DNA from: UTCHB3 sp008363265
Lineage (GTDB): Bacteria; Bacteroidota; Ignavibacteria; Ignavibacteriales; Ignavibacteriaceae
Length of the DNA stretch: 64,000 bases
Reading direction: 5' to 3'
Assembly (NCBI GenBank): GCA_045863055.1
Contig: BTUW01000002.1
Coordinates: 124,001-188,000, forward strand
The position numbers were made by a program, and so were the translations under genes. Below are positions 34,817 to 43,673 of the stretch, in pieces (position 1 is the first letter of the stretch; the number at the start of each line of letters is the position of its first letter). The notes under the pieces were generated by a model, which searched no databases, was not told the origin of the DNA, and saw only the letters and a list, made by a program, of their open reading frames with translations.

Positions 34817-37800
34817 ATGAGACGAATTTCAACAATCCTTTTTTCTTCCGCTACGATCACTATATCCCTGATCCTTGCGTTCATCTACGCCGGCTCTCAT
34901 ACCGGCTTGATCACAATGGATGATTATATCCAGTTCAAGATCGAACAGAAGAAATTGAACAAACCCAAATCCGGATATCCCGATGAGGCCATGAAATGGT
35001 ACATCGAACAGAGGAAATCCGCGACGGGTCAAATACCCGAGAACTGGCGCGCCGAAGCGATGGAGCACATCGCGCGTTATAACATGAAGCCCGATGCGAT
35101 AGAGGGGGTAAACGCCCTGGCGTGGTCTGAACTCGGCCCGAATAACATCGGCGGCAGGGTAAGATCAGTACTTGTTCACCCCACCGATCCGAATATTATC
35201 TACGCCGCGGCTGTAAGCGGGGGTGTCTGGAAAACCACTAATGGCGGCACTTCGTGGGTACCCCTCAAGGACCTGATGGAGAACCTCGCGATCTGCGCGA
35301 TGGCATGGGATCCGGCCAACCCAAACACCATTTACGCCGGAAGTGGAGAAGGCTTCTACAACGGTGATGCCGTGCGGGGAGAAGGTATCTTCAAAACCAC
35401 AGATGCCGGTGCCTCATGGACGAGACTTTCGGCGACCAACAACACTGATTTTCATTATGTGAACAAGCTCGAGTACGACCCGACAACCTCGACCCTTTGG
35501 GCTGCCACAAGAAGCGGTCTGCACAAGTCGACCAATGGGGGCACTTCATTCACCAAAATTATTGCGGTTAGCAACTGCATGGATATCGAAATTGCGCTTA
35601 CAACTCCAAGAACCATTTATGCTTCTTTCGGTCACTTCGCACAGTCTGAACTCCGCAGATCAACCGATGCGGGTGCCAACTGGTCATCGATATTTACACA
35701 GTCGGGCATTGGCAGACTCGAGATAGCCGTCTCCAGGTCAACCCCGAACACTGTATATTTTTCCGGGCACAAACTCTCCGATAACCAGTGCGGCGTGTTC
35801 AAGAAATCGACAAACAGCGGAACCAATTGGACCGATGTAACAATCCCCGGTCCCGCGTTTTCGGGAGCTTCCACCTACACTTCCGGGCAGGCCTGGTACA
35901 ACAACATCCTCGCTGTCGACCCAAATAACGTGAACATTTTATACGCGGCAGGTCTCGATGCATGGAAGACCACCAACGGCGGCTCGACATGGACTCAGAT
36001 ATCAAACTGGTACACCTCGGCCGGCGCTCCGCCATATATGCATGCTGATATCCACGCGATAGCTTTTCACCCCACCAATTCAGCAATACTGTTCACGGGT
36101 AACGATGGTGGCGTTTACAAAAGCACCAATTCAGGTTCAACCTGGACGAGTCTCAACAATGGCCTCAACATTACCCAGTTCTACTATGGCGCGATCCATC
36201 CAACAGCCGCCACATTTGTGGGGGGAACCCAGGATAACGGAACAATTGCATCGCAGGGAACGGCTCAATGGATTGAGATCATCGGTGGTGACGGCGGTGC
36301 ATGTGAGATCGACTATAACAACCCCAATATCGGCTACGGTGAGTATGTAAACTTCTGCTTCCTAAAAACCACAGACGGCGGAAACTCATTCAACAAATCA
36401 ATGAACGGAATCCCCGTCGGATCCGGTTTCTGGGACGGTACAACCGACCGCACACTCTTTATTTCACCATTTGTGATGGACCCGAACAATCCTCAGATAC
36501 TTATCGGAGGGACCTACCGTGTCTGGAGAACCACCAATTCGGCTTCAAGCTGGACCGCAGCTTCAGGCGATCTCACAGGTGACGGAACAGGCTCGAACGG
36601 CGCCAAGATATCCGCTCTCGCTATCGCCAAAGGCAACTCGGCGGTTATGTATGTGGGCACAACCAATGGCCGGGTTCAGGTTACAACCAATACCGGTTCA
36701 ACATGGAACCTAAGGAATTCAGGCCTCCCAAGTGCATACATCACCAAAGTTGCCATCGATCCCGGTAATAGCAATATAGCTTACGCCACTTTCTCCGGAT
36801 TCGCATCGGGACAGAAGGTCTATAAAACCACCAACGCGGGTGTATCGTGGACGAACATCTCCTCGAATTTCCCAAATCTTCCGGTTAACTCGTTTGCCAT
36901 CAATCCTGCCAACACTTCAAATCTCTATGCCGGAACCGATCTTGGTGTATTTTCGACAACTGATGGTGGAACCACCTGGACGAGAGACGGCTCAGCAATG
37001 CCGAATGTGGTAGTCTCTGATCTAAAGATCAGGGCAAGCGACAGTAAGATCGTCGCCTTCACTCACGGAAGAGGAGCCTGGGCGGCCACACTTCCCGGAG
37101 GTGGTGCTCAAACCACTTCGCTTGTTTACGATAATGGTGTTGTGTTCAGCGGGTATAACTGGCCGAACAACGGACAGGGTTCGGCGAACAGGATGACATC
37201 ACCCGTCGCAAACGCGAAACTTACTGAGATCAGTTACTACATCACAGGCGTTACTGCCGGTACCGCGACCTTTAAACCGATCGTTAAGTCAAAGGCGGGA
37301 AATGGCGCGCCTGGCTCAGATCTTGTGAACTATACGCAGGTTACCGCTAATACCGTCCCGGGGTGGAATACATGGAACACTTCGGCTCAGAACATCCTGG
37401 TGACTGGTGACTTCTTCATAGGCATAATCTATGATGGCGTGAACAGACCCGGTTTCGGCTACAATCAGACCAACAACGGCCGCGCCTGGGACTTCGATGG
37501 CAATGCATGGTCAGCCTGGAACGAAACATATTTCATGCGCGCAACTGTTCAGACCACCACGGCGATCATCGAATTTGATAATTCCACACCGACCGCTTTC
37601 AATCTGTTCCAAAATTACCCGAATCCGTTCAACCCCACCACCGTGATCAAGTTTGCCCTTCCAGCATCTGAAAATGTAACCCTTACGGTTTACGACATCA
37701 CCGGTAAAAAAGTTGCCGAACTCGTGAACGGCCAGCATCAGGCAGGCAGCTACTCATATGAGTGGAACGGTAAAAACGACTTCGGTCAGTCCGTCTCCTC

Positions 37801-37870
37801 AGGTGTCTACCTCTGCACCATAAAAGCCGGCAACCAGGTTCAAACCATTAAGATGCTACTGCAAAAATGA
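34817..37870 (+). CDS. Secreted BNR/sortilin-like repeat protein with T9SS sorting domain (paralogue 2)
   Basis: Paralogue of 31593-34181, closely similar over the propeller (shared ITQFYYG, DNGTIAS, EIIGGDGGA, KSMNGIPVG and LTGDGTG blocks). It has a signal-type N-terminus and BNR repeats. Between propeller and sorting domain (about residues 775-915) it has an extra beta-rich module (LVYDNGVVFSGYNWPNNG ... FYMRAT-like end) absent from paralogue 1. The T9SS sorting domain is at the C-terminus (NYPNPFNPTTVIKF ... SGVYLCTIKAG ... TIKMLLQK). ATG at 34817 follows GGGAGGAG, a strong ribosome binding site. A terminator lies 75 nt after the stop. Confidence 0.9.
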   Translation: MRRISTILFSSATITISLILAFIYAGSHTGLITMDDYIQFKIEQKKLNKPKSGYPDEAMKWYIEQRKSATGQIPENWRAEAMEHIARYNMKPDAIEGVNALAWSELGPNNIGGRVRSVLVHPTDPNIIYAAAVSGGVWKTTNGGTSWVPLKDLMENLAICAMAWDPANPNTIYAGSGEGFYNGDAVRGEGIFKTTDAGASWTRLSATNNTDFHYVNKLEYDPTTSTLWAATRSGLHKSTNGGTSFTKIIAVSNCMDIEIALTTPRTIYASFGHFAQSELRRSTDAGANWSSIFTQSGIGRLEIAVSRSTPNTVYFSGHKLSDNQCGVFKKSTNSGTNWTDVTIPGPAFSGASTYTSGQAWYNNILAVDPNNVNILYAAGLDAWKTTNGGSTWTQISNWYTSAGAPPYMHADIHAIAFHPTNSAILFTGNDGGVYKSTNSGSTWTSLNNGLNITQFYYGAIHPTAATFVGGTQDNGTIASQGTAQWIEIIGGDGGACEIDYNNPNIGYGEYVNFCFLKTTDGGNSFNKSMNGIPVGSGFWDGTTDRTLFISPFVMDPNNPQILIGGTYRVWRTTNSASSWTAASGDLTGDGTGSNGAKISALAIAKGNSAVMYVGTTNGRVQVTTNTGSTWNLRNSGLPSAYITKVAIDPGNSNIAYATFSGFASGQKVYKTTNAGVSWTNISSNFPNLPVNSFAINPANTSNLYAGTDLGVFSTTDGGTTWTRDGSAMPNVVVSDLKIRASDSKIVAFTHGRGAWAATLPGGGAQTTSLVYDNGVVFSGYNWPNNGQGSANRMTSPVANAKLTEISYYITGVTAGTATFKPIVKSKAGNGAPGSDLVNYTQVTANTVPGWNTWNTSAQNILVTGDFFIGIIYDGVNRPGFGYNQTNNGRAWDFDGNAWSAWNETYFMRATVQTTTAIIEFDNSTPTAFNLFQNYPNPFNPTTVIKFALPASENVTLTVYDITGKKVAELVNGQHQAGSYSYEWNGKNDFGQSVSSGVYLCTIKAGNQVQTIKMLLQK

Positions 37871-37874
37871 TTCT

Positions 37875-38081
37875 TTAGTGGTTAACGGTTAGAGGTGAGT
37901 GGTTAATTCTTCAAATACCTCTAACCAAAAGTAAAAAATTCTTTAGTGGTAGCGGAATTCTTGTGTTTCGTTACCACTTTTTTATTTGTGCCCTCCAAAA
38001 ATCCACTCAACCTTTAAGACTCAACCACCTTCCGCTCAACCTCAGACCATTAACCTCTAACCACTAACCTCTAACCACTAT
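37875..38081. repeat. Inverted heptamer arrays around a terminator (325-nt gap)
   Basis: The gap after the second T9SS gene holds TTAGTGG, TTAACGG, TTAGAGG, TGAGTGG, TTAATTC (37875-37909), a terminator hairpin, an ACTCAACC-rich stretch (38003-38044) and the complementary array CCATTAA, CCTCTAA, CCACTAA, CCTCTAA, CCACTAT (38047-38081). Confidence 0.85.
37945..37983 (+). terminator. Rho-independent terminator after the second T9SS gene
   Basis: A 13-bp stem including G-U pairs (AGTGGTAGCGGAA with TTTCGTTACCACT), 8-nt loop, then a run of six T. Clear terminator form. Confidence 0.8.
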
Positions 38082-38195
38082 TCCATCCTTTTTTCTTATA
38101 TTGGGTTAAAATCAGTTTAAAACAAACCATCAGTTACATCAGCAGAAGCGTAACCAGCGACTATTTGCGCCCCTGCCGGTGGAAAGGAGGTAACA

Positions 38196-39989
38196 GTGAA
38201 GGAACTGTTTAACCAAGATAAGCCACAGCTCCTGGCCGCGTGGTGGAAGGCCAATCCATGGATGAAAAATCTCCTTGTGTCATCCTCTTCCGTGCACGAT
38301 GCCCGGGAAAAACTCTTTGAGTATCTTAATGATCTCGAACGAACCTACTTTAATGTATTCAGCGAACTTCCGTTCAAGAAACTTCATATAATCGACCGCC
38401 AAAATGCCAAGGAAAGCATCAGGGTTTTCAAGAATATTCTGAGGACAGAGAATGAACTCCTTACATCATTTTCTCCGGTAAAAACCCTTTGGGAACTTGC
38501 CTCCGGCAATACTGAATTGCTGGATGAGGTGGAAGAAGGTTTTCTGATTGAAATGATCTTTCTGTCGCATGGTATCAACGGCCGGTCAGGAAACTTCGCA
38601 TTCAGGAAGGAAAATTTTGCCGGTAGCAAGAACAGCAGTTCAACACTCGACAAATTTGCGACGCATATGCGTGCTGAAATGATCAAATACAAAACAGGAA
38701 GTCACCCTCTCCGGAGGCTCAACTCCGATGGTCTGAAAAAGAAAATTCTCGATCATTTTGGAGGTACTCTCACAGATTGGGAGGACCATTCCTGGCACCT
38801 GAAACACATCATTCGTGACCCGGGGACCGTTCAGAAGCTCATCAAGCTTGAGGATGATGAGCTCCAGGGTCTGGAATCAGCAAAGGCGATGGGGGTGGAT
38901 TTCCAGATAACCCCCTACTACCTCTCCCTGTTCAACGAATCAGGACGTGACGGAGATGACAAAGCGGTCAGAGCTCAGGTGCTTCCCGGTTTCAGATATT
39001 GCCTGAATGTTTATGACAGCCGTCAGGCGAATATCGATCTGGACTTCATGGGCGAAAAACAGACCCAACCCGTTGAGCGGATCACACGGCGCTACCCACA
39101 GATCGTAATCCTCAAGGTTATCGAATCATGTCCGCAGATCTGTGTTTACTGCCAACGGAACTGGGAGCTCAAATCGATCGACAGATCAGAAGTTCAGGAA
39201 AAGAAGATTTCCGCGGCAATTGACTGGATATCGAAAAACCCGAACATTTCCGAAGTGCTTGTAACGGGCGGTGATCCCCTCCTGCTTGGTGATGATCATC
39301 TCGATTCGATTCTAAAGCACCTCTCGGTGATCAGTCATATTGAAAGGATCCGGATCGGAACCCGGGTTTTCGCAACACTTCCCTTTAGAGTGAACGACGA
39401 TCTCGTTGCGATGCTGGAAAAATACAACCAGCCCGGAAGACGGGAGGTCTGCCTGGTTACTCATTTCGAACACACCGCTGAGATAACGGATGACAGTATC
39501 GCCGCTGTAACCAGAATAAGAAAAGCGGGAATGAGCATCTATAATCAACAGGTATTCACCTACTACAACAGCCGGAGATATGAAACATCGGCTCTTCGAA
39601 GGATGTTGAAGCTTTGTGGAATCGATCCGTATTACACATTTAACACCAAAGGAAAAAAGGAGACAATTGATTTCCGGGTGCCTTTGGCACGCATACAACA
39701 GGAACGGAAAGAGGAGGCACGATTCCTGCCCGGTATGGTGCGAACTGATGAGCCTGTTTTCAATGTTCCGAGAATGGGGAAATCCCATTTAAGATCATGG
39801 CAGGATCATGAAGTAATAATGATCAAAGGAACCGGTGAGAGGGTGTACCGCTTCCTCCCCTGGCAGTCGCGCCTGGCAAAGGTTGATGACTACCTTTTCA
39901 CCGATGTATCGATCTATGATTATCTCGATCGTCTTCTTAAAGATGGAGAAGATGTCGATCAATATTCATCCATCTGGTTCTATTACTAA
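38196..39989 (+). CDS. KamA-family radical SAM aminomutase-like protein
   Basis: Radical SAM/PLP enzyme related to lysine 2,3-aminomutase. The cluster motif is CPQICVYC (C312, C316, C319), followed by VTGGDPLLL, RIGTRVF and a C-terminal PGMVRTDEPVFNVPRMGKSHLR block where the PLP lysine would be expected. At 597 aa it is about 180 residues longer than classical KamA; the extra N-terminal region (residues 1-200) is helical and unrecognised. The substrate (lysine, glutamate or other) cannot be set. Start GTG 38196 after AAAGGAGG, the strongest ribosome binding site in the window. Confidence 0.87.
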   Translation: MKELFNQDKPQLLAAWWKANPWMKNLLVSSSSVHDAREKLFEYLNDLERTYFNVFSELPFKKLHIIDRQNAKESIRVFKNILRTENELLTSFSPVKTLWELASGNTELLDEVEEGFLIEMIFLSHGINGRSGNFAFRKENFAGSKNSSSTLDKFATHMRAEMIKYKTGSHPLRRLNSDGLKKKILDHFGGTLTDWEDHSWHLKHIIRDPGTVQKLIKLEDDELQGLESAKAMGVDFQITPYYLSLFNESGRDGDDKAVRAQVLPGFRYCLNVYDSRQANIDLDFMGEKQTQPVERITRRYPQIVILKVIESCPQICVYCQRNWELKSIDRSEVQEKKISAAIDWISKNPNISEVLVTGGDPLLLGDDHLDSILKHLSVISHIERIRIGTRVFATLPFRVNDDLVAMLEKYNQPGRREVCLVTHFEHTAEITDDSIAAVTRIRKAGMSIYNQQVFTYYNSRRYETSALRRMLKLCGIDPYYTFNTKGKKETIDFRVPLARIQQERKEEARFLPGMVRTDEPVFNVPRMGKSHLRSWQDHEVIMIKGTGERVYRFLPWQSRLAKVDDYLFTDVSIYDYLDRLLKDGEDVDQYSSIWFYY

Positions 39990-39990
39990 T

Positions 39991-40012
39991 AAAGGGCGGA
40001 TAACCGCCCTTT
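39991..40012 (+). terminator. Terminator hairpin after the KamA-like gene
   Basis: Perfect 9-bp stem AAAGGGCGG/CCGCCCTTT with ATAA loop, starting 2 nt after the stop codon; the T tail is short. Confidence 0.7.
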
Positions 40013-40111
40013 CATATTTCATACCTCAAACTTCATACAACAGAATCGCAGCCCTCATCCTTCATCCTTGATTTTATCCCCCTAACATTTCACATTTCAC
40101 ATTTCACATTT
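40013..40111 (+). repeat. Period-7 repeats before secA
   Basis: TTTCATA-like and TTCATCC words in degenerate period 7, then AACATTT, CACATTT, CACATTT, CACATTT at 40084-40111. The reverse complement word (GAAATGT) forms the array before recN at 60303. Confidence 0.7.
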
Positions 40112-40158
40112 TATAGCTAAATTTACAGGTTATAATAAAATTTTGGAGCAGACCCTTA

Positions 40159-43100
40159 ATGTTAAAATCGGTTCTTAAAGCCATTTTTGGCGACAAACAC
40201 AGCCGTACTTATAAAGAATTACAACCAATTGTTCAAGAAATCAACGAACATTATGAATCACTTGCGTCATTAAGCGATTTTGAACTCAAAGAAAAAGTAA
40301 AGGGATTCAAGGAACACATCAGTAAAGAGACCGAAGAGCTCCGTGGCAAGATAGCTGAACTTAGAGAGCAACTAACCAGCGTTGAAGGAGAGGTGGAAAA
40401 CGCGAATGCGATCCACGATGAGATCGAAGAGCTTGAAAAAGAACTTGATGAAAAATATGAGGATATCCTCGACGAACTCCTCCCGGAGGTCTTCGCCGTG
40501 GCGAAAGACACCTGCAGACGCCTCGTTGGGAAAACCTATGATGTAATGGGCCAAAAAGTAACATGGGATATGGTGCCTTACGATGTTCAGCTGATGGGCG
40601 GTATCGTCCTCCATCAGGGCAAGATCGCTGAGATGGCAACAGGTGAAGGTAAAACCCTCGTGGCTACACTTCCACTCTTCCTTAATTCGCTTACCGGAAG
40701 AGGCGCGCACCTTGTAACTGTAAACGACTATCTGGCTCAGCGTGACTCCGAGTGGATGGGTGAAATATTTAAATTTCACGATCTCACTATCGGCGTTATC
40801 CTCGGTACAATGAATCCGGACAAGAGAAGAATTGCTTACAATTGCGATATCACCTACGGCACGAACAACGAGTTTGGATTCGATTACCTCAGGGACAACA
40901 TGGCGATCGATCCGGAGCACCAGGTTCAGAGGAAACATATCTACGCGATCGTGGATGAGGTCGACTCTGTCCTTATAGATGAAGCCCGTACACCGCTTAT
41001 TATTTCAGGTCCTGTCGATTCTGACAACCAGAAATACGATGAAATGAAGCCGAAGATCGAGCGCCTGCACAGACTTCAGAGCAACCTCGTCTCCTCCATT
41101 CTGACCGAGGCTGAGAAAACCCTCTCAGGCAATCCCTCGAAAGATGACATTACTGAAGCCGGTGTTAAAATATTCCGCGCGTTCAGAGGACTTCCGAAGC
41201 ACAAAAAACTTATGAAAATGGTTGCGGAACCGGAAAACAAACAGCTCATGCAGAACACTGAGCTTGAGTACCTGAAGGATAAGGGCCGCAACATGCACAT
41301 CATCGATGAAGAACTATACTTCGTGATCGATGAAAAGAACAACTCGATCGAACTGACCGAAAAAGGAAGAGAGGAGCTCGCGAAAGGTGCCGCTGAAGGT
41401 AAAACCTACTTCGTTCTCCCCGACTTCGGTACCGAGATCAGCAAGATAAACAACGACACTTCGCTCACCGATGAACAAAAAAAGAAGAAGGAGGAACAAC
41501 TCCACTTCGAATATTCAGAGAAGTCGGACAGGCTCCACACGATCAACCAGCTTCTGAAAGCTTACACCCTGTTCGAAAAAGATGACGAGTATGTTATCAC
41601 CGAGGATGGCAAAATCGCGATCGTTGATGAGTTTACCGGCCGTGTTCTTCCCGGAAGAAGATATTCCGATGGTCTTCATCAGGCGATCGAGGCAAAGGAA
41701 AATGTAAAAGTTGAACGCGACACGCAGACGCTTGCAACCATTACGCTCCAGAACTACTTCAGAATGTATAAAAAGCTCGCCGGTATGACCGGTACTGCTG
41801 AAACCGAAGAAGGCGAGTTCGATGAGATATATAAACTCCAGGTCGTGGTTGTTCCGACCAACAAACCGATCACAAGGTTGGATGAGGATGATCAGATCTA
41901 CCGCACGAAACGCGAGAAATTCAACGCTGTGGTGACTCAGGTGGAGGAGCTTCAGAAAGAAGGAAGACCTGTACTGGTAGGTACCACTTCAGTGGAAGTA
42001 TCGGAAACCCTGAGCAGAATGCTGAAACTTCGCGGTGTACGCCACAACGTTCTTAACGCCAAACAGCATCAGCGTGAAGCTGAAGTGGTGGCGTTTGCCG
42101 GTCAGCCGGGCGCGGTTACCATCGCCACGAACATGGCAGGTCGCGGTACCGATATCAAACTCGGCGCGGGTGTGAAAGAAAAAGGGGGACTTTTCATTCT
42201 TGGTACTGAAAGACACGAGTCGAGGCGTATCGACCGTCAGCTTCGCGGACGTTCAGGCCGTCAGGGTGACCCCGGTACAACTATCTTCTTCCTGTCACTC
42301 GAGGATGATCTTCTCAGACTTTTCGGCAGTGAGAGAGCCGCGGCTATTATGACCCGGGCCGGATTTGAAGAAGGTGAGGTTATTAAGCACCCTATCATCA
42401 CACGGTCGGTTGAAAGAGCACAGAAGAAAGTTGAAGAGAACAACTTCGCCATCAGAAAGCGTCTCCTCGAGTACGACAACACCATGAATCAGCAGCGCAC
42501 TATCATCTACTCGAGAAGGAACCGTGCCCTTCACGGTGAAAGGCTGAAAACCGAGATACTCGAGATGATGGAAGACTACATCTCCGAAATGGTTGAAAAA
42601 TATTATGACAACGCCGAGATCGAACAGCTCGAGAAAGAACTCGAGACACATCTCCTGATGGACATCCATTTTGACCGTGAAGAATGGCGCCTCCTCAACA
42701 AAAGCGGCGTAACGGAGAAAGTGATAAAAGAAGCTCACGCCCGGTACAACCACAAAGAGAACATGCTCTCTTCAGAGATGATGGCAAGGATCGAAAGATA
42801 TGCCTTCCTTACCGTTATCGATAACAAGTGGAAAGAACACCTCAGGGATATGGATGACCTGAAAGAAGGTATCAACCTGAGAGCCTACGGACAGAAAGAC
42901 CCCCTGATCGAATACAAAAATGAGGCTTTCGACCTCTTCACAACACTTCTTGAGCAGATCAGAAATGAGACCGTGCAGATCGCGTTCAAGCTTTATCCCG
43001 CTCAACCTGAAAATGTTCAGATCACCAGAAGGCCTGAGAGACGCCCACAACGTACCATCAAGGAGTCGGCTGATAACGCGGGTATGCAGGGCGGTGGCGG

Positions 43101-43245
43101 TTATGTCCCTTCCCCCAAGGAACAGGATATGGGGCCGGTCGGAAGGCCACAACCCGTGAAAGTCGAACAGCGTATCGGCAGGAATGATCCTTGCTGGTGC
43201 GGAAGCGGCAAGAAATACAAACAGTGCCACGGCAAAAACGCCTGA
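40159..43245 (+). CDS. secA: Protein translocase ATPase SecA
   Basis: Motor of Sec export, pushing preproteins through SecYEG. Walker A MATGEGKTLVATLP near residue 158, the DEVDSVLIDEARTPLIISG block near 257, the helicase motif ATNMAGRGTDIKLG near 655 and RGRSGRQGDPG. The C-terminus is a zinc-binding SEC-C motif (CWCGSGKKYKQCHG). At 1028 aa it is longer than the E. coli protein, through a coiled insertion near residues 60-110 and a longer segment at about 300-440, both usual in Bacteroidota/Chlorobi. It would export the signal-peptide and T9SS proteins of this window. ATG 40159 follows TTGGAG. glnB follows after 15 nt. Confidence 0.97.
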   Translation: MLKSVLKAIFGDKHSRTYKELQPIVQEINEHYESLASLSDFELKEKVKGFKEHISKETEELRGKIAELREQLTSVEGEVENANAIHDEIEELEKELDEKYEDILDELLPEVFAVAKDTCRRLVGKTYDVMGQKVTWDMVPYDVQLMGGIVLHQGKIAEMATGEGKTLVATLPLFLNSLTGRGAHLVTVNDYLAQRDSEWMGEIFKFHDLTIGVILGTMNPDKRRIAYNCDITYGTNNEFGFDYLRDNMAIDPEHQVQRKHIYAIVDEVDSVLIDEARTPLIISGPVDSDNQKYDEMKPKIERLHRLQSNLVSSILTEAEKTLSGNPSKDDITEAGVKIFRAFRGLPKHKKLMKMVAEPENKQLMQNTELEYLKDKGRNMHIIDEELYFVIDEKNNSIELTEKGREELAKGAAEGKTYFVLPDFGTEISKINNDTSLTDEQKKKKEEQLHFEYSEKSDRLHTINQLLKAYTLFEKDDEYVITEDGKIAIVDEFTGRVLPGRRYSDGLHQAIEAKENVKVERDTQTLATITLQNYFRMYKKLAGMTGTAETEEGEFDEIYKLQVVVVPTNKPITRLDEDDQIYRTKREKFNAVVTQVEELQKEGRPVLVGTTSVEVSETLSRMLKLRGVRHNVLNAKQHQREAEVVAFAGQPGAVTIATNMAGRGTDIKLGAGVKEKGGLFILGTERHESRRIDRQLRGRSGRQGDPGTTIFFLSLEDDLLRLFGSERAAAIMTRAGFEEGEVIKHPIITRSVERAQKKVEENNFAIRKRLLEYDNTMNQQRTIIYSRRNRALHGERLKTEILEMMEDYISEMVEKYYDNAEIEQLEKELETHLLMDIHFDREEWRLLNKSGVTEKVIKEAHARYNHKENMLSSEMMARIERYAFLTVIDNKWKEHLRDMDDLKEGINLRAYGQKDPLIEYKNEAFDLFTTLLEQIRNETVQIAFKLYPAQPENVQITRRPERRPQRTIKESADNAGMQGGGGYVPSPKEQDMGPVGRPQPVKVEQRIGRNDPCWCGSGKKYKQCHGKNA

Positions 43246-43260
43246 CGCCAAAGGAGATCA

Positions 43261-43599
43261 ATGAAAAAGATCGAAGCGATAATCCGCCCTTTCAAACTTG
43301 ACGAAGTAAAAGAAGCCCTCATCGAAGAGGGCTTCAAAGGCCTCACGATAACCGAAGTCCGCGGATACGGCAGGCAAAAGGGGCACAAAGAGGTCTACCG
43401 CGGAAGCGAGTACAGGATCGAATTCGTCCCAAAAATGAAGATCGAACTTGTAGTCGACGACGACCGCCTCGAAGCAGCCATCGATGCCATCGTAAAAAAT
43501 GCCAAGACGGGACAGGTCGGAGACGGAAAGATATTCATATCCGATGTCGCGGATGCCATCAGGATCCGTACCGGAGAGTCGGGACCGGAAGCGCTTTGA
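43261..43599 (+). CDS. glnB: Nitrogen regulatory protein PII
   Basis: Trimeric sensor of ATP/ADP, 2-oxoglutarate and nitrogen status. The T-loop keeps the uridylylation site Y51 (VYRGSEYRIEFVPK). The C-terminal signature TGQVGDGKIFISDVADAIRIRTGE is complete. 112 aa. It is 15 nt after secA, an unusual pairing. GlnE, the adenylyltransferase it may regulate, is encoded at 28551-31454; no uridylyltransferase GlnD or ammonium transporter is in the window, so whether Y51 is modified is unknown. Confidence 0.96.
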   Translation: MKKIEAIIRPFKLDEVKEALIEEGFKGLTITEVRGYGRQKGHKEVYRGSEYRIEFVPKMKIELVVDDDRLEAAIDAIVKNAKTGQVGDGKIFISDVADAIRIRTGESGPEAL

Positions 43600-43673
43600 T
43601 TTTTATTTGCATTGAAAAAGGCCCGCGGGTTATCTAAATTTATTTCTGAGCAACAAATTTTTCGGAAATCCTT

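Noticed and set aside
38100..38195. Lysine riboswitch before the KamA-like gene
   Set aside because: The leader is too short and lacks the conserved core I would expect; only a strong ribosome binding site is seen.
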